From positions 2,335,501 to 2,399,500 of the forward strand of contig NZ_CP146069.1 in assembly GCF_037023735.1 (NCBI RefSeq): a stretch of DNA of 64,000 nt, read 5' to 3'. Positions 49,145 to 60,952 of this stretch are shown one piece after another. Each line of letters starts with the position of its first letter. The first letter of the stretch is position 1. The DNA is from Roseovarius sp. S88 (GTDB lineage Bacteria > Pseudomonadota > Alphaproteobacteria > Rhodobacterales > Rhodobacteraceae). The position numbers and the translations under genes were made by a program. The notes beneath the pieces are model-generated. The model was not told where the DNA came from. It did no database searches and worked only from the letters and a program-made list of their open reading frames with translations.

Positions 49145-49912
49145 TTACGCCCTCATCTCTTCAAACCGGGTCTCCCCGGCATTCTCGTGGCCTTGCCACT
49201 TGGTCTCGTAGTCGCTTTGCAGCGCATATTTCGGCAGATGGGACGCGGCGGTCTTTTCCACCTCATAGTACAGATACGTACGTCCCGGTCCGATCCGGTT
49301 GGCCAGCTTGAGCCGCACGCCGGTGTTGGCAGGGTCTTCGAATTCAACCTGCCCAAACTCTGACGTGGGTTCAATCGGCACCGCCCGGCAATCAATGACA
49401 TTACAGTTGCAGGCGCGTTTCCAGAAGGTCCAGACAAGCTCGGGGTTGAACTGATACATGCCATGCCCGTACCAGCCATTGAGTCCATTGGCCGAGACAA
49501 ACCGCCCACCCACTTTCAGCATTCTGAGTACCGATTCCAACGCGTTGGGTACGTTGAACACATGCTCAATCGTGCCCCCATCAAAGATGAACTCAAACTG
49601 ATCTTCCAACTCCTCAGACGGCAGCGTGTTGAGATCATGAATGACCTGCGCCCCCTCATAGCCGGAAAAATCCATCGTCTCCACATCACCAAAGCCAAGC
49701 TTTTCAAGCAGTGTCTCGGAGTAGCCATCCTCTTGCAGATAGTCGAACCGTTTGTCGTCCCGCCCATGCGTCTGCAAGGACTGTTCATAGAACTGGCGAA
49801 ACTGCGTCTGAATGCGAAAGCCCTGACGCCCAAGCATCAGGCTCCGGCCCTTGGGCTGGAACCGGGTCGAAAGCTCGACCAGGCGATCAAAAATGACGCA
49901 GTCGATCCCCAA
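49145..49912 (-). CDS. Class I SAM methyltransferase-like protein
   Basis: A 255-residue protein with a methyltransferase-like core (EFIFDGGTIEHVFNVPNALE, then MLKVGGRFVSANG). No strong GxGxG motif is seen, so cofactor binding is uncertain. A TTG at 49912 with GGGAGG 8 bases upstream is the likely start; a longer frame overlaps nuoH. It lies between nuoH and nuoI, where most relatives have no gene, and fits poorly with complex I. Confidence 0.65.
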   Translation of the reverse strand: MGIDCVIFDRLVELSTRFQPKGRSLMLGRQGFRIQTQFRQFYEQSLQTHGRDDKRFDYLQEDGYSETLLEKLGFGDVETMDFSGYEGAQVIHDLNTLPSEELEDQFEFIFDGGTIEHVFNVPNALESVLRMLKVGGRFVSANGLNGWYGHGMYQFNPELVWTFWKRACNCNVIDCRAVPIEPTSEFGQVEFEDPANTGVRLKLANRIGPGRTYLYYEVEKTAASHLPKYALQSDYETKWQGHENAGETRFEEMRA

Positions 49913-49916
49913 GAGA

Positions 49917-50954
49917 TCAGCCTCCCATCGCGTAGCGGGCCCAGAAGGCCCCAAAGACTTCGAATTTCGCCAGGAAGGCGATAATCACCACCCAGGCCAG
50001 TGAGAGTGGCAAGAACACTTTCCAGCCGATACGCATCAATTGGTCATAGCGGTAGCGCGGTGTGATGGCCTTGACCATTGCGAAGATGAAGAAGAAGAAC
50101 GCCATCTTGGCGATCATCCAGCCCACCCCGTCCGGAATGCCCGGAATCGGCGACAGCCAGCCGCCGAAGAACATAAGTGACGTTAACGCACACATCAGGA
50201 AAATGGCGATGTATTCCCCGGCCATAAAAAGAAGGAAGGGCGTAGAGGAGTATTCCACCTGATACCCCGCGACCAATTCCGACTCCGCCTCCGGCAAGTC
50301 AAACGGCGGGCGGTTGGTTTCGGCCAGTGCCGAAATGAAGAACAGGAACACCATCGGCAGATGCGGCAGCCAGTACCAGCCGAAGAAGCCATAGGCTGTG
50401 TCTTGTGCTGCAACGATATTGCCGAAATTCATCGAGCCGGTGGAAATGATCACACCCACGATGATGAGGCCAATGGAGACCTCGTAAGAAATCATCTGAG
50501 CCGCAGAGCGCAGCGAGCCTAGGAACGGGTATTTCGAGTTCGACGCCCAGCCGCCCATGATCACGCCGTAAACCTCCAGCGAGGACACAGCGAAAACAAA
50601 CAAAATGGCGACGTTGATATCGCTCAGGACCCAGCCTTCGTTGAGCGGGATTACGGCCCAGGCCAGCACCGCTAAAACAAAGCTGGCCATGGGGGCCAGC
50701 ATGAACACCGTCTTGTCCGCTCCGGCGGGGACGACCACCTCTTTGACTACGTATTTCAGTGCATCTGCCACGGTCTGCAAAAGCCCGTAAGCGCCCACCA
50801 CATTGGGCCCGCGTCGCATCTGTACCGCGGCCCAGATCTTGCGGTCGCCGTAGACGAGGAACAAAAGCGAGACCATCACAAAGCCCACAACGGCAAGGCA
50901 TTGCGCCACGATGATCACCAATGTTCCCAGCGGTGTTGTCAGAAATTCAGCCAT
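49917..50954 (-). CDS. nuoH: NADH-quinone oxidoreductase subunit H
   Basis: Membrane subunit at the quinone site, 345 residues with eight helices. It has [40 protein letters not shown] and the [16 protein letters not shown] region. The ATG at 50954 gives the family start MAEFLTT. Confidence 0.95.
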   Translation of the reverse strand: MAEFLTTPLGTLVIIVAQCLAVVGFVMVSLLFLVYGDRKIWAAVQMRRGPNVVGAYGLLQTVADALKYVVKEVVVPAGADKTVFMLAPMASFVLAVLAWAVIPLNEGWVLSDINVAILFVFAVSSLEVYGVIMGGWASNSKYPFLGSLRSAAQMISYEVSIGLIIVGVIISTGSMNFGNIVAAQDTAYGFFGWYWLPHLPMVFLFFISALAETNRPPFDLPEAESELVAGYQVEYSSTPFLLFMAGEYIAIFLMCALTSLMFFGGWLSPIPGIPDGVGWMIAKMAFFFFIFAMVKAITPRYRYDQLMRIGWKVFLPLSLAWVVIIAFLAKFEVFGAFWARYAMGG

Positions 50955-50961
50955 CAGCCCC

Positions 50962-51378
50962 TCAAACCCTCGGTATCCCGTTTTCCGCACAATTGGCGGC
51001 GACGACTTCCGCGTCGATTTTCTTTATGCCATCGGGCAAGGATGGCGAGATGGTGTAAACCGCATCTGCGGTCCAGACGCCACCCGCTTCATCCACATTT
51101 GTACGCAGGTGACGCGCGAATCCATAGCCCCGGATGAGCGTGTATTCCGCCGCCGCACATTCCGCGTAACGCGCCACATCCTCAGAGGATTGCGCGCCGC
51201 GCATCGCCACGTTGAAATTTACCAGATCCCCGTCCAGAAGCCGCGTCTCGATGCCAAGATACTCGGCTGTACTGCCAGTCGCCGCTGAGGTCACAGCCCC
51301 ATCGCCACCGTCGGACACGGTACAGGCCGTCAGGCACAAAAGCGCGACAGGCGCGATATGTGACGCAATCGGGATCAC
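50962..51378 (-). CDS. Small lipoprotein after nuoG
   Basis: A 138-residue protein with a signal and lipobox ([14 protein letters not shown]). No family recognised. It begins at a GTG that overlaps the nuoG stop (GTGA), suggesting coupled translation. Confidence 0.65.
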   Translation of the reverse strand: MIPIASHIAPVALLCLTACTVSDGGDGAVTSAATGSTAEYLGIETRLLDGDLVNFNVAMRGAQSSEDVARYAECAAAEYTLIRGYGFARHLRTNVDEAGGVWTADAVYTISPSLPDGIKKIDAEVVAANCAENGIPRV

Positions 51379-53393
51379 TCTGCCGCCACCGGCTCAGACT
51401 GGCGTACTTTGGCGTTGGCGCTCAGTTCGGCCATCAGTTGGCTAGCACGGGCAACCGGGTTGGTCAGATAGAAATCACCCACTGCCGATTGCAAAACGCC
51501 CTTGTCCAGCTTGCCCGCCGGCACTGCGGTCCACGCGTTTTCCGGCACATCGTCCACCTGCGCCAGATGCGGCACCTCGGCCACGAGCGCCTGACGCAGT
51601 TGCGCAAGGCTGTCATACGGCAGGGCCGATCCCATTTCGCCCGAAAGCGCGCGCAAGATGGCCCAGTTTTCCTTGGCCTCGCCCGGTGGATGCCCCGCCC
51701 GAAGCGCCAGTTGCGGACGCCCTTCGGTGTTCACGAAGAGCCCTTGCTCTTCTGTATAAGCCGCGCCCGGCAGAATAATGTCAGCCCGGTGCGCGCCACG
51801 GTCGCCATGGCTGCCTTGATAGATCACAAAAGGCCCTGACGCGATTTCGATCTCGTCGGCACCAAGGTTGTAGACCACGTCGGCGCCTTCGAGCGCGGCT
51901 GAAATACCGCCTTCGAAGACACACCCAGCATCCATCGCTCCAACACGTCCGGCCGCGGTATGCAGGACAAGCATCTTGCCGCCTGACTTCTCACAAATGC
52001 CCTGAACCGTGGCCAATACAGCCGCACCATCCTCGCCGGTCAGGGCACCCTGACCAACGATAGCTATGCAGTTCTTGTCTTTGAGCTCGGACATATCCAA
52101 ACCAGCCACATGGGCCAGCGCCGCACGGTCAGTTCCCATATGCTCATAGTCGTAGGTCAGATCGACCGCTTCGCCGACCATCACCACATCCGCCCCCTGG
52201 CTCCAGGCCTTGCGAATGCGCGCGTTGAGCACAGGAGCTTCCAGGCGCGGATTTGTGCCGATCAGCAGGATTTTGTCAGCCACGTCGACATCCTCAATCG
52301 CGGCCGTGCCCACATAGGCTGAACGATTGCCTGCAGGCAGCTTTGCGCCATCCGTGCGGCACTCAACTGACCCGCATTGACCCTCGACCAGCTGCTTCAG
52401 TGCAAACGCCGCCTCGACGGAGGTCAGATCCCCGACGAGACCGGCAACTTTCTTGTCCTTCATCGCCACGGCTGCGGCACCAAGCGCCTCACCCCAGCTG
52501 GCCGGGCGCAGCTTGCCATTCTCGCGAATGTAAGGTTTGTCTAGACGTTGACGACGCAAACCATCCCAGACAAAGCGCGTTTTGTCGGAAATCCATTCCT
52601 CGTTCACGCCATCATGGTTGCGCGGCAGGATGCGCATCACTTCGCGTCCCTTGGTGTCGACGCGAATGTTCGACCCCAACGCATCCATCACGTCGATGGT
52701 TTCCGTCTTGGTCAGCTCCCAGGGCCGCGCGGTAAAGGCATAAGGCTTGCTCACCAGCGCCCCAACCGGGCAAAGATCAATGATGTTGCCCTGTAGATTG
52801 CTGTCCAACGTCTCGCCTAGATAGGACGTGATCTCGGCATCCTCGCCCCGGCCTGTCTGGCCCATTTGCGTGATGCCCGCGACCTCAGTGGTAAAGCGCA
52901 CACAGCGCGTGCAGGAAATGCAGCGGGTCATATGTGTTTCGACAAGTGGCCCAAGATCCAAATCCTCAACCGCCCGTTTGGCTTCACGGAAGCGCGAGAA
53001 ATCTACACCATAGGCCATGGCCTGATCCTGCAGGTCACATTCGCCCCCCTGATCGCAGATCGGGCAATCGAGCGGATGGTTGATCAGCAGGAATTCCATG
53101 ACCCCTTCGCGGGCCTTCTTGACCATCGGCGAGTTGGTCTTGACGACCGGAGGCTGTCCCTCGGGTCCGGGCCGCAAATCACGCACCTGCATGGCACAAG
53201 ACGCCGCCGGTTTCGGCGGCCCGCCGACGACCTCAACAAGGCACATCCGGCAGTTGCCCGCAATCGACAGCCGTTCATGGTAGCAAAAGCGCGGGATCTC
53301 GATACCCGCCACTTCACAGGCCTGGATCAGGGTCATCGCCCCATCCACTTCCACTTCCTGGTCATCAATGATGATTTTGCGAAGATCGCTCAT
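51375..53393 (-). CDS. nuoG: NADH-quinone oxidoreductase subunit G
   Basis: Large peripheral subunit of 672 residues. The [2Fe-2S] Cys are at 37, 48, 51 and 66; the [18 protein letters not shown] region and [17 protein letters not shown] bind further clusters. The molybdopterin-like domain follows. Confidence 0.95.
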   Translation of the reverse strand: MSDLRKIIIDDQEVEVDGAMTLIQACEVAGIEIPRFCYHERLSIAGNCRMCLVEVVGGPPKPAASCAMQVRDLRPGPEGQPPVVKTNSPMVKKAREGVMEFLLINHPLDCPICDQGGECDLQDQAMAYGVDFSRFREAKRAVEDLDLGPLVETHMTRCISCTRCVRFTTEVAGITQMGQTGRGEDAEITSYLGETLDSNLQGNIIDLCPVGALVSKPYAFTARPWELTKTETIDVMDALGSNIRVDTKGREVMRILPRNHDGVNEEWISDKTRFVWDGLRRQRLDKPYIRENGKLRPASWGEALGAAAVAMKDKKVAGLVGDLTSVEAAFALKQLVEGQCGSVECRTDGAKLPAGNRSAYVGTAAIEDVDVADKILLIGTNPRLEAPVLNARIRKAWSQGADVVMVGEAVDLTYDYEHMGTDRAALAHVAGLDMSELKDKNCIAIVGQGALTGEDGAAVLATVQGICEKSGGKMLVLHTAAGRVGAMDAGCVFEGGISAALEGADVVYNLGADEIEIASGPFVIYQGSHGDRGAHRADIILPGAAYTEEQGLFVNTEGRPQLALRAGHPPGEAKENWAILRALSGEMGSALPYDSLAQLRQALVAEVPHLAQVDDVPENAWTAVPAGKLDKGVLQSAVGDFYLTNPVARASQLMAELSANAKVRQSEPVAAE

Positions 53394-53734
53394 ATGCAGT
53401 TTCCTGTGATTTCCCAGGCACCGGGCACCGCCCAGCCGCCCTTTTGGACTGTCAGGTTGGGATCAGCCCGCAGACCAAAGGCCTGCGCGCAATGGGTTTG
53501 TGCCAGCCCAAGCGCGGCGCGGGCCGCACCTTGCCGACTGACAGTATCGGGATGAACGAAGGCACCAAAGCCCCTACAGCCCTCTTCATGGATCAGGGTA
53601 ACACAGGCCTTGGTGCCTTCAATGGTTTCAGACTTGCCGTAACAGGCCGCGTCTTGATCGGGCGCTGCATCACATGCCGCAAGCGGCCCCGTTGCCAGGG
53701 CTGCGAGACAGGATATGCGCGCCCCGATCGTCAC
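53390..53734 (-). CDS. Small lipoprotein-like protein after the DUF5333 gene
   Basis: A 114-residue protein with a signal ([18 protein letters not shown]), a probable lipobox and further Cys ([32 protein letters not shown]). GTG at 53734 overlaps the preceding stop (GTGA). Not recognised. Confidence 0.6.
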   Translation of the reverse strand: MTIGARISCLAALATGPLAACDAAPDQDAACYGKSETIEGTKACVTLIHEEGCRGFGAFVHPDTVSRQGAARAALGLAQTHCAQAFGLRADPNLTVQKGGWAVPGAWEITGNCI

Positions 53735-54132
53735 TTGGTCCTCAACAACTGGCCGATTTGCGTGCCACCTGCGATTTCCTGCTGACCCAGAACACACAGG
53801 CTCTGGGCATCAAGATTGCTGGCGCCTTTGGATTTGAAATAGGCGTTGCGCCGTTCGCGCATTTTCGCCTTTTCCGCCTTGTCGTTGATATAGGAGTCAA
53901 TCTCGTCATCGCTGTAGCCACGATCCGAGGCCGCATCCTTGAGTGCATTGGCATAGGACCGCGCCTTGAAAAGACGTCCACTTATGCTGTCACAGGCGCG
54001 GCGAATTTTATCCGCAGCCGCGATCACCAAAAGCCCTTGATTAATGTCTTGCTCTTCTTCCAGCCCAGCCTGCGCGGATCCTGCTGAAACCACAATGACC
54101 GCACTCAAAACAATGCTCGATACCCACTTCAT
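53731..54132 (-). CDS. DUF5333-like protein
   Basis: A 133-residue exported protein with a signal peptide (IVLSAVIVVSAGSAQA) and a helical, charged mature part. It resembles DUF5333, a Rhodobacteraceae family of unknown function often found beside nuo genes. Confidence 0.7.
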   Translation of the reverse strand: MKWVSSIVLSAVIVVSAGSAQAGLEEEQDINQGLLVIAAADKIRRACDSISGRLFKARSYANALKDAASDRGYSDDEIDSYINDKAEKAKMRERRNAYFKSKGASNLDAQSLCVLGQQEIAGGTQIGQLLRTK

Positions 54133-54259
54133 TGGATGACTCCTCTTGTCACAAGATCAGGGCACGGACCATCCGCCGCCCCATCTGCAACGCAGATGGT
54201 TCCGGGCGCGTGTGATATGCAATAACACACCGACCAAACCTCTGATATGAAAGAGAAAG

Positions 54260-54628
54260 TCACCAAAGAATACACCTACCACTCAGAACAAGCGTGTTGC
54301 CGTCAAAATTTAAAGCCGTTTCATCGGCATCCGGCCCATTGACCCATTCAATCTCCGAAGTGCCAAAGTTCTCGATGCAATAGCGATTGCCCTCATGCTC
54401 TCCGGCGGCGCGCGCACCATTGAGGCCTTGATTGGCGCGAGACACTTTCACTCGGAAACTTTGACGGTCATCCGAGGTGTGCTTGGCACGGGATTTGTAA
54501 AAGTTACCATCAAAGAGAATGCGTTCGTTTTTGCGCGCGCAGGCCGACAAGATGAAACTGAGTATCAGCAGGCTCAGGATAAATACCGAGCGAAACTCGA
54601 AACGCTTTATGGTTGCCACATGACGCAT
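54260..54628 (-). CDS. Hypothetical lipoprotein
   Basis: A 122-residue protein whose lipobox-like ILSACARKN follows a hydrophobic segment (SVFILSLLILSFILSAC). The ATG at 54628 overlaps the preceding MAPEG stop. The mature part has IENFGTSEIEWVNGPDADE. Not recognised. Confidence 0.6.
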   Translation of the reverse strand: MRHVATIKRFEFRSVFILSLLILSFILSACARKNERILFDGNFYKSRAKHTSDDRQSFRVKVSRANQGLNGARAAGEHEGNRYCIENFGTSEIEWVNGPDADETALNFDGNTLVLSGRCILW

Positions 54629-55044
54629 CACAACACCGCCAGAACTGCCATCAGGCACAAAATGATACAGGCCAGCCAGCCTGCAACGTAAAGAAATGAC
54701 CGCGCGCTCATGTCCGGCTTACCGATACCCTTTATGTGAACAAAAGCCAGAACGAGACGGCTGACGAAAAACACCGAAGCCAGAAGGTTTACCCAAAACG
54801 GATCGGCCCCTGCCAGAATGGCCGCAGCCACCGATGCTACAAAGAACCCCATGGTTTCAGACAGATTCGCATAAGCGCGATGCCAGCGAAAAACCGAACT
54901 GCCGTAATCCGCCTCCGGCTCAGCCCCCGGTGCCAGCCCGGCCCCGGTTTTGCGCATGGCGGCAAGCGGGCTCATCACAAGCCCGAAAACCACGGTTAAG
55001 GCGACCGACGCGATGGCATGCCCGTATTCTGCGAATGCTTCCAT
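54628..55044 (-). CDS. MAPEG family membrane protein
   Basis: A 138-residue four-helix protein resembling MAPEG enzymes (glutathione-linked membrane proteins). RWHRAYANLSETMGFFVASV is the family signature region. Its role in a nuo operon is unknown. Confidence 0.78.
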   Translation of the reverse strand: MEAFAEYGHAIASVALTVVFGLVMSPLAAMRKTGAGLAPGAEPEADYGSSVFRWHRAYANLSETMGFFVASVAAAILAGADPFWVNLLASVFFVSRLVLAFVHIKGIGKPDMSARSFLYVAGWLACIILCLMAVLAVL

Positions 55045-55047
55045 GCT

Positions 55048-56343
55048 CTACTCCGCCGCCACTGCGCTGACCTTACCGGTCTTTTGCGCTTTGATCCGAT
55101 CTTCGATCTCATCACGGAAATTCCGGATCAGCCCCTGAATGGGCCACGCTGCCGCGTCGCCAAGCGCACAGATCGTGTGACCTTCAACCTGTTTGGTCAC
55201 ATCAAACAGCATGTCGATCTCCTCGATCTCGGCCTCACCTTTGACCAGCCGGTCCATGACCCGCATCATCCAGCCTGTGCCCTCACGGCACGGCGTGCAC
55301 TGACCACAGCTTTCGTGCTTGTAGAATTTCGACAGCCGCCAGATCGCCTTGATGATGTCGGTACTCTGATCCATCACGATCACTGCCGCCGTGCCGAGCG
55401 AGGATCCCACCTCGCGCAGCGCGTCGAAATCCATCACCGCGTCTTTCATGTTCTCGCCGCGCACACACGGAACCGATGAGCCACCCGGGATAACCGCCTT
55501 GAGATTGCTCCAACCGCCGCGAATGCCGCCGCAATGTTTCTCGATCAGCTCTTCAAAACTGATCGACATGGCGTCTTCGACGACGCAGGGATTGTTTACG
55601 TGGCCCGAGACGGCGAAAATCTTGGTGCCCGAATTGTTGGGCCGTCCAAAGCTGGCAAACCACTCCGGCCCACGGCGCAGGATGGTGGGCACAACGGCAA
55701 TGCTCTCTACGTTGTTCACGGTCGTCGGACAGCCATAGAGCCCCGCCCCGGCCGGAAACGGCGGCTTCATACGCGGCATGCCCTTTTTGCCCTCAAGACT
55801 TTCAAGGAGGGCTGTTTCCTCACCACAAATATAGGCCCCGGCCCCGTGATGCAGGTAGAGGTCAAAATCATAGCCCGATTTGCAAGCGTTCTTGCCAATC
55901 AGACCGGCGTCATACGCCTCATCAATCGCGGCCTGAAGCGCCTCTTTCTCGCGGATATACTCGCCACGAATATAGATGTAACAGGCATGCGCCTGCATCG
56001 CGAAACTGGCGATCAAACACCCTTCAACCAAGGTATGTGGGTCATGCCGCATGATTTCACGGTCTTTGCAGGTGCCCGGTTCGGATTCGTCGGCATTGAC
56101 CACCAGATAGGCGGGTCGCCCATCGCTTTCTTTTGGCATAAAGGACCATTTGAGCCCCGTGGGAAAGCCCGCCCCGCCGCGCCCACGCAGACCCGAGGCC
56201 TTCATTTGATCCACGATCCAATCCCGCCCGTTCTGCAGGATCTTGGCGGTGCCATCCCAATGGCCCCGCGCCTTGGCTCCTTTGAGGCTGCGGTCATGCA
56301 TCCCGTAAAGGTTGGTAAAGATACGATCCTGATCCTGCAGCAT
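55048..56343 (-). CDS. nuoF: NADH-quinone oxidoreductase subunit F
   Basis: NADH- and FMN-binding subunit, 431 residues. [19 protein letters not shown] binds [24 protein letters not shown] binds FMN, and [18 protein letters not shown] holds the [4Fe-4S] cluster. Confidence 0.95.
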   Translation of the reverse strand: MLQDQDRIFTNLYGMHDRSLKGAKARGHWDGTAKILQNGRDWIVDQMKASGLRGRGGAGFPTGLKWSFMPKESDGRPAYLVVNADESEPGTCKDREIMRHDPHTLVEGCLIASFAMQAHACYIYIRGEYIREKEALQAAIDEAYDAGLIGKNACKSGYDFDLYLHHGAGAYICGEETALLESLEGKKGMPRMKPPFPAGAGLYGCPTTVNNVESIAVVPTILRRGPEWFASFGRPNNSGTKIFAVSGHVNNPCVVEDAMSISFEELIEKHCGGIRGGWSNLKAVIPGGSSVPCVRGENMKDAVMDFDALREVGSSLGTAAVIVMDQSTDIIKAIWRLSKFYKHESCGQCTPCREGTGWMMRVMDRLVKGEAEIEEIDMLFDVTKQVEGHTICALGDAAAWPIQGLIRNFRDEIEDRIKAQKTGKVSAVAAE

Positions 56344-56354
56344 CCCGTAAATCC

Positions 56355-56567
56355 CTAACTACCCCGGCTGTCGCGCCAGATTTGATAAATCAGCCAAAAC
56401 GCAAAGATGAACCCGCAAAGCGCTAGTACATCGAAAAGCAGCCGCAGCTGCACGCTGAAGCCCTCTTTCTCGCCGATGAGAGTAACCAACACCCAAAACA
56501 CGCCCGTGCCGGCAATCACCAGCCCGGCGCGTCGGCCTTTCTTCGACAATGCGTCTTTGTCGTTCAT
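56355..56567 (-). CDS. DUF5337-like small membrane protein
   Basis: A 70-residue protein with two helices ([19 protein letters not shown] and [19 protein letters not shown]). It resembles DUF5337, a Rhodobacteraceae family located beside nuo genes; function unknown. Confidence 0.72.
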   Translation of the reverse strand: MNDKDALSKKGRRAGLVIAGTGVFWVLVTLIGEKEGFSVQLRLLFDVLALCGFIFAFWLIYQIWRDSRGS

Positions 56568-56580
56568 CCATATCGCTCAT

Positions 56581-57264
56581 TCAGTACACGTCGCCTTTGC
56601 CCACGCGCTTGGAAAACTCCGTCTCACCACCCGCGGCCAGAATTTTGGCCTGCTCGATCCAATTGTCGCGTGACGCCCGGCCTTTGAAGCCTTTCAGATT
56701 GGCATCAACCCAAGCGATTTCATTCGCGCTCCACGCAGCAACCTGGTCAAAGTGATAAAAGCCCATCTCGTTGAGCATTTTCTCAAGCTTGGGGCCCACA
56801 CCTTTGATTTCTTTGAGGTTGTCCGCCTTGCCGCCACGCGCTGCCTTGAGGCCAGAAGGGCGCGTGCCTTCGTTCTCGCCTTCCAGAACCCCATCGCCGT
56901 CATAGTCGGGTGTGACTTCGGCTTTCGGCGCTGGCTTGGGTTTTGGCTTGGCTTTGGGCTTTGGCGCAGGCTTCGCTGCCGCACCAGCCGGACCAACAGT
57001 GGCCACAGGCGCAGACAAAGGCTTGCCTTGCGGCGCAGTGGGCACCGCAGACGCGTCATACTCGTTGCCTTCCTCTTCCTCCTGCGGCCAGCAAAACAGC
57101 AGCTGCAAGACAAGCGCCAGAAACACCGCAAGCGCAATCGCTACCAGAAGCGCGGCCAGAAAACCGGTTTCTCCCGCGATGAGGTACAACGCGACAATGC
57201 CAGCGCCGACACCCATCGCCCAGCACCCCAACTTGCACGTCGCTACAAAACTGTCACCGTTCAT
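56581..57264 (-). CDS. Membrane-anchored helix-hairpin-helix protein
   Basis: A 227-residue protein with two helices in residues 14-58, a Pro/Lys/Ala-rich linker (KPKAKPKPKPAPK) and a C-terminal helix-hairpin-helix domain (residues 148-227). The domain's [35 protein letters not shown] and LKGFKGRASRDNW match the tail of NuoE. It may tether or copy that function at the membrane. Confidence 0.8.
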   Translation of the reverse strand: MNGDSFVATCKLGCWAMGVGAGIVALYLIAGETGFLAALLVAIALAVFLALVLQLLFCWPQEEEEGNEYDASAVPTAPQGKPLSAPVATVGPAGAAAKPAPKPKAKPKPKPAPKAEVTPDYDGDGVLEGENEGTRPSGLKAARGGKADNLKEIKGVGPKLEKMLNEMGFYHFDQVAAWSANEIAWVDANLKGFKGRASRDNWIEQAKILAAGGETEFSKRVGKGDVY

Positions 57265-57296
57265 CTTTCAAACTCCCTATCAAACCGGTTGGGGCA

Positions 57297-58430
57297 TCAT
57301 TCATAGACGCCTCCTTTTTTGACCTTCTTAGCGAAGTCGGTGGTTTCTCCTGCCGCCAGTTTCTTCGCTTGCCCAACCCAGTCATCCCGGCTGACCCGGC
57401 CTTTGAACCCTTCCAGGTTGTCATCGGCCCAGGCCACCTCTTCGGCACCCCAGCTTGCAATCTGATCGAAATGGAACACGCCCATGCCATGCAACATGGC
57501 TTCGAGTTTCGGGCCAACACCCTTGATCATTTTCAGGTTATCCGCACCGCCCTCACGCGCTTCTTTCAGCATTTCGGGCTGTTTCTGCGCCGCCGGTGCC
57601 GCGGCTTTGGCCTTGGGAGCGGCTTTCTTGGCCGGTTCTTTCGGCACGGGCGCCGGTTTGGCCTCTACTGGAGCAGGTGCTGAGGCCTTAACCTTAGAAG
57701 TTCCCGGCGCGTGGTTGGCCCCCTTGTCGCGCCATGGCGCAATAAGCGGCACCTCGGTCCCGTCAATGCGCTTGACCGTGTCGCCAATATCAGTCGCAAG
57801 CTGCACGCTGGCGTTATACTTGGTCTTGCCACTGTCATATTCGGTCAGGCTGGTCAGACCGCTCAGCGGTTCAGAGGCATACCGCCCATTCTGCGGCCCC
57901 GGCACCGGCACTTTGCCCGCGCGCAGCTCGTCAAGCATCTCGCCAAACCGTTCGGCGGTGAGATCTTCGTAATAATCCTTGCCGATTTGCGCCATAGGCG
58001 CGTTGGCGCAGGCCCCGAGGCATTCCACCTCTTCCCAGCTCAGTTTACCGTCTTCACTGATCTGGTGCGGGTTGGCGGCAATCTTTTCCTTGCAGACGCC
58101 AATCAGGTCCTCTGCCCCGCAAATCATGCAGGACGTCGTGCCGCAAATCTGAATATGTGCCACGGAACCAACAGGTTGCATCTGAAACATGAAGTAAAAG
58201 CTGGCCACCTCCAACGCCCGGATATGTGCCAGGCCCAGCATGTCGGCCACACCCTCAATCGCCGGACGGGAAAGCCACCCCTCCTGCTCCTGAGCGCGCC
58301 ACAACAGCGGAATGATCGCGCTTGCCTGACGTCCTTCAGGATATTTGGAAATCTGCGCCTCGGCCCAGGCTTGGTTGGCCTTTGTGAATGCAAAGCTTTC
58401 GGGCTGATCATGATGAAGACGGCGTAGCAT
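57297..58430 (-). CDS. nuoE: NADH-quinone oxidoreductase subunit E with HhH tail
   Basis: Residues 1-175 are the [2Fe-2S] subunit, with Cys at 96, 101, 137 and 141 ([15 protein letters not shown]). The protein then runs on through a Pro/Ala/Lys-rich linker (245-290) to a helix-hairpin-helix domain (298-377) containing [15 protein letters not shown]. At 377 residues it is about twice the usual length. The long form is known in Rhodobacter-type bacteria. Confidence 0.92.
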   Translation of the reverse strand: MLRRLHHDQPESFAFTKANQAWAEAQISKYPEGRQASAIIPLLWRAQEQEGWLSRPAIEGVADMLGLAHIRALEVASFYFMFQMQPVGSVAHIQICGTTSCMICGAEDLIGVCKEKIAANPHQISEDGKLSWEEVECLGACANAPMAQIGKDYYEDLTAERFGEMLDELRAGKVPVPGPQNGRYASEPLSGLTSLTEYDSGKTKYNASVQLATDIGDTVKRIDGTEVPLIAPWRDKGANHAPGTSKVKASAPAPVEAKPAPVPKEPAKKAAPKAKAAAPAAQKQPEMLKEAREGGADNLKMIKGVGPKLEAMLHGMGVFHFDQIASWGAEEVAWADDNLEGFKGRVSRDDWVGQAKKLAAGETTDFAKKVKKGGVYE

Positions 58431-58721
58431 TTAGGCGCAGGCTCCTGTCGTCAGTTTCACACCGCCATTCTCAAGCCGAACGGCGCGTTTCGCGGTCAGC
58501 ACATAAGCCGCCATCGACTGGGTTTGCTCCCGCGTCAGCCCGGTCTGAAGTTCAACCGGCAAGTAATCCGCCTCGGTGTGAAGCACACAGCCGATGCTGG
58601 CCACAGCCGCCTCAAAGCTGGTCACGTCCTGTGCTGTGGTTCCTTGTGGCGGAACCGCACAGCCAGCCAGCGCCAACGCGCCACTCGTGGCCAGTACTAC
58701 CTTGATCTTCGTTAACGCCAT
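58431..58721 (-). CDS. Small lipoprotein between nuoD and nuoE
   Basis: A 96-residue protein with a signal and lipobox (TSGALALAGCAVPPQGT). The ATG at 58721 matches the signal; the longer in-frame extension overlaps nuoD. Its stop abuts the nuoE start. Not recognised. Confidence 0.65.
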   Translation of the reverse strand: MALTKIKVVLATSGALALAGCAVPPQGTTAQDVTSFEAAVASIGCVLHTEADYLPVELQTGLTREQTQSMAAYVLTAKRAVRLENGGVKLTTGACA

Positions 58722-58734
58722 GCCAGCTGTCCCC

Positions 58735-59964
58735 TCACCGGTCAATTTCGCCAAACACCACATCCATCGTGCCAATGATCGCCGCCACGTCGGCCAACTG
58801 ATGCCCCGTGGCCACGTAATCCATCGCCTGAAGATGCAGGTATCCCGGCGCCCGGATCTTGGCCCGGTACGGCCGGTTGGTGCCGTCAGACACCAGATAG
58901 ACGCCAAATTCGCCCTTGGGCGCTTCCACGGCGGCATAAACCTCACCCTCGGGCACTTTGAACCCTTCGGTGTAAAGCTTGAAGTGATGGATAAGCGCCT
59001 CCATCGAGGTTTTCATCTCGGCGCGGTTCGGCGGAGTGATCTTGCCCCGTGCCAGGATATCGCCCTGACCTTCGGGCGCGCGCAGTTTCTCGATCGCCTG
59101 AAGAATGATCATTAGTGACTGACGCATTTCCTCCATTCGACACAGATAACGGTCGTAACAATCGCCATTTTTACCAACGGGGATCTGGAACTCAAATTCG
59201 TCATAGCATTCATAGGGTTGCGCACGACGCAAATCCCAAGCCAAACCAGACCCTCGCACCATCACGCCCGAAAAGCCCCAGTCCAGGATGTCTTGTTCAG
59301 TGATGACGCCGATATCGGCATTGCGCTGTTTGAAGATGCGGTTTTCCGTCAGAAGCCCGTCCAGATCGTTGATCACGCGGGGAAATTCATGCGCCCAGGT
59401 CTCAATGTCGTCGAGAAGTTCTGGCGGCAGGTCCTGATGCACACCACCGGGGCGGAAATAGGCCGCGTGAAGACGCGCGCCACAGGCCCGCTCATAGAAT
59501 ACCATGAGTTTTTCACGCTCTTCAAAACCCCAAAGCGGCGGCGTGAGCGCCCCCACATCCATCGCCTGTGTGGTGATGTTCAGAATGTGGTTCAAAATCC
59601 GGCCAATCTCGGAATAAAGCACACGAATAAGGCTCGCCCGGCGCGGCACCTCAACGCCCGTGAGCTTTTCAATCGCCAGACACCAGGCATGTTCCTGATT
59701 CATCGGCGCGACGTAATCCAGCCGGTCAAAATAGGGCAGGTTCTGCAGATAGGTCCGGCTTTCCATCAGCTTTTCAGTGCCGCGATGAAGCAGGCCGATA
59801 TGCGGGTCGCAGCGCTCAACCACCTCGCCATCCAGCTCAAGTACAAGCCGCAAAACACCATGGGCTGCAGGATGTTGCGGGCCGAAGTTGATGTTGAAAT
59901 TGCGGATCTTCTGCTCGCCCGTCAGCGCGTCATCAAAGCCTTTGGTGCCGTCCATTGCGTTCAC
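58735..59964 (-). CDS. nuoD: NADH-quinone oxidoreductase subunit D
   Basis: A 409-residue quinone-site subunit related to the large subunit of [NiFe] hydrogenase. It has [34 protein letters not shown] and [20 protein letters not shown]. Confidence 0.95.
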   Translation of the reverse strand: MNAMDGTKGFDDALTGEQKIRNFNINFGPQHPAAHGVLRLVLELDGEVVERCDPHIGLLHRGTEKLMESRTYLQNLPYFDRLDYVAPMNQEHAWCLAIEKLTGVEVPRRASLIRVLYSEIGRILNHILNITTQAMDVGALTPPLWGFEEREKLMVFYERACGARLHAAYFRPGGVHQDLPPELLDDIETWAHEFPRVINDLDGLLTENRIFKQRNADIGVITEQDILDWGFSGVMVRGSGLAWDLRRAQPYECYDEFEFQIPVGKNGDCYDRYLCRMEEMRQSLMIILQAIEKLRAPEGQGDILARGKITPPNRAEMKTSMEALIHHFKLYTEGFKVPEGEVYAAVEAPKGEFGVYLVSDGTNRPYRAKIRAPGYLHLQAMDYVATGHQLADVAAIIGTMDVVFGEIDR

Positions 59965-59965
59965 C

Positions 59966-60352
59966 TCATCCTTGCTGCGCCGAACTGTCTGCAGTCCGGA
60001 ACAGTTTGTTGATCAATTTCCATTCGCCGGCCACACGGGCAAACCCAAGGTAATCTTCGTAAAGAACACCCGGCACACCGACACGCAGCTTCACCCGCGC
60101 CATATCGCCATCGACTTCAATGGTCTCGATGTCATAGACTGTGTCGCCATCAGCCGCATCTCGGGCGGTGACACGCGCCAGATAGGCCGCTTTGTCCCAG
60201 ACCTGCAGCTCCGGCCCGTCGGCACACACCATATGAAACGCATCGTGACAGAGCTTTTCAAAAACCTCAGGCTGCGCCTTGTAGACGCCGTGGCAATAAG
60301 CCAGCGCCTGCGCACGTACGGCGTCATGATCGGGGTGCGAACCACCGTCCAT
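59966..60352 (-). CDS. NTF2-like protein between nuoC and nuoD
   Basis: A 128-residue protein with an NTF2/lumazine-binding-like layout: [40 protein letters not shown] and [15 protein letters not shown]. Its ATG overlaps the nuoC stop (TGATG). Function unknown. Confidence 0.72.
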   Translation of the reverse strand: MDGGSHPDHDAVRAQALAYCHGVYKAQPEVFEKLCHDAFHMVCADGPELQVWDKAAYLARVTARDAADGDTVYDIETIEVDGDMARVKLRVGVPGVLYEDYLGFARVAGEWKLINKLFRTADSSAQQG

Positions 60353-60952
60353 CACTTCGCCTCCTCCTGCTTCTCATCGCCCGGCAGAATATATTCCGCC
60401 CCCTCCCAGGGGCTCATGAAGTCAAACTGCCGGTACTCCTGCACCAGGTTCACAGGCTCATAAACAACGCGCTTTTGCTCTTCGTCGTAGCGCACTTCGG
60501 TGTAGCCCGTGGTCGGGAAATCCTTGCGCAGCGGATAGCCGCGAAAACCGTAATCGGTCAGGATGCGCCGGAGATCAGGGTGCCCGCTGAACAGAATGCC
60601 GAACATGTCGAAGACTTCGCGTTCGAACCAGTTTGCCGAGGGGTGCACTTCTGTGATCGACGGCACCATGTCTTCGTCGCGAATGCTCACCCGCAGGCGA
60701 ATACGGTGGTTCTGATACATGCTCAGAAAGTGGTACACGACGTCGAACCGCTTGGGCCGGTCAGGATGATCGACACCGGTGATGTCCACCAGCGTTGAAA
60801 AGCGACAGGTCTGATCGGTCTTGAGGAACTCGACAAACCCCACAAGGTTCGAGAGCGCCACATCCATCGTCAGCTCATCATGGGACACGTCCCAGCTCAG
60901 CACACAATCGGTGCGCTTGGCCTCGATATGAGCCCCCAGTTCGCGCAAAGCT

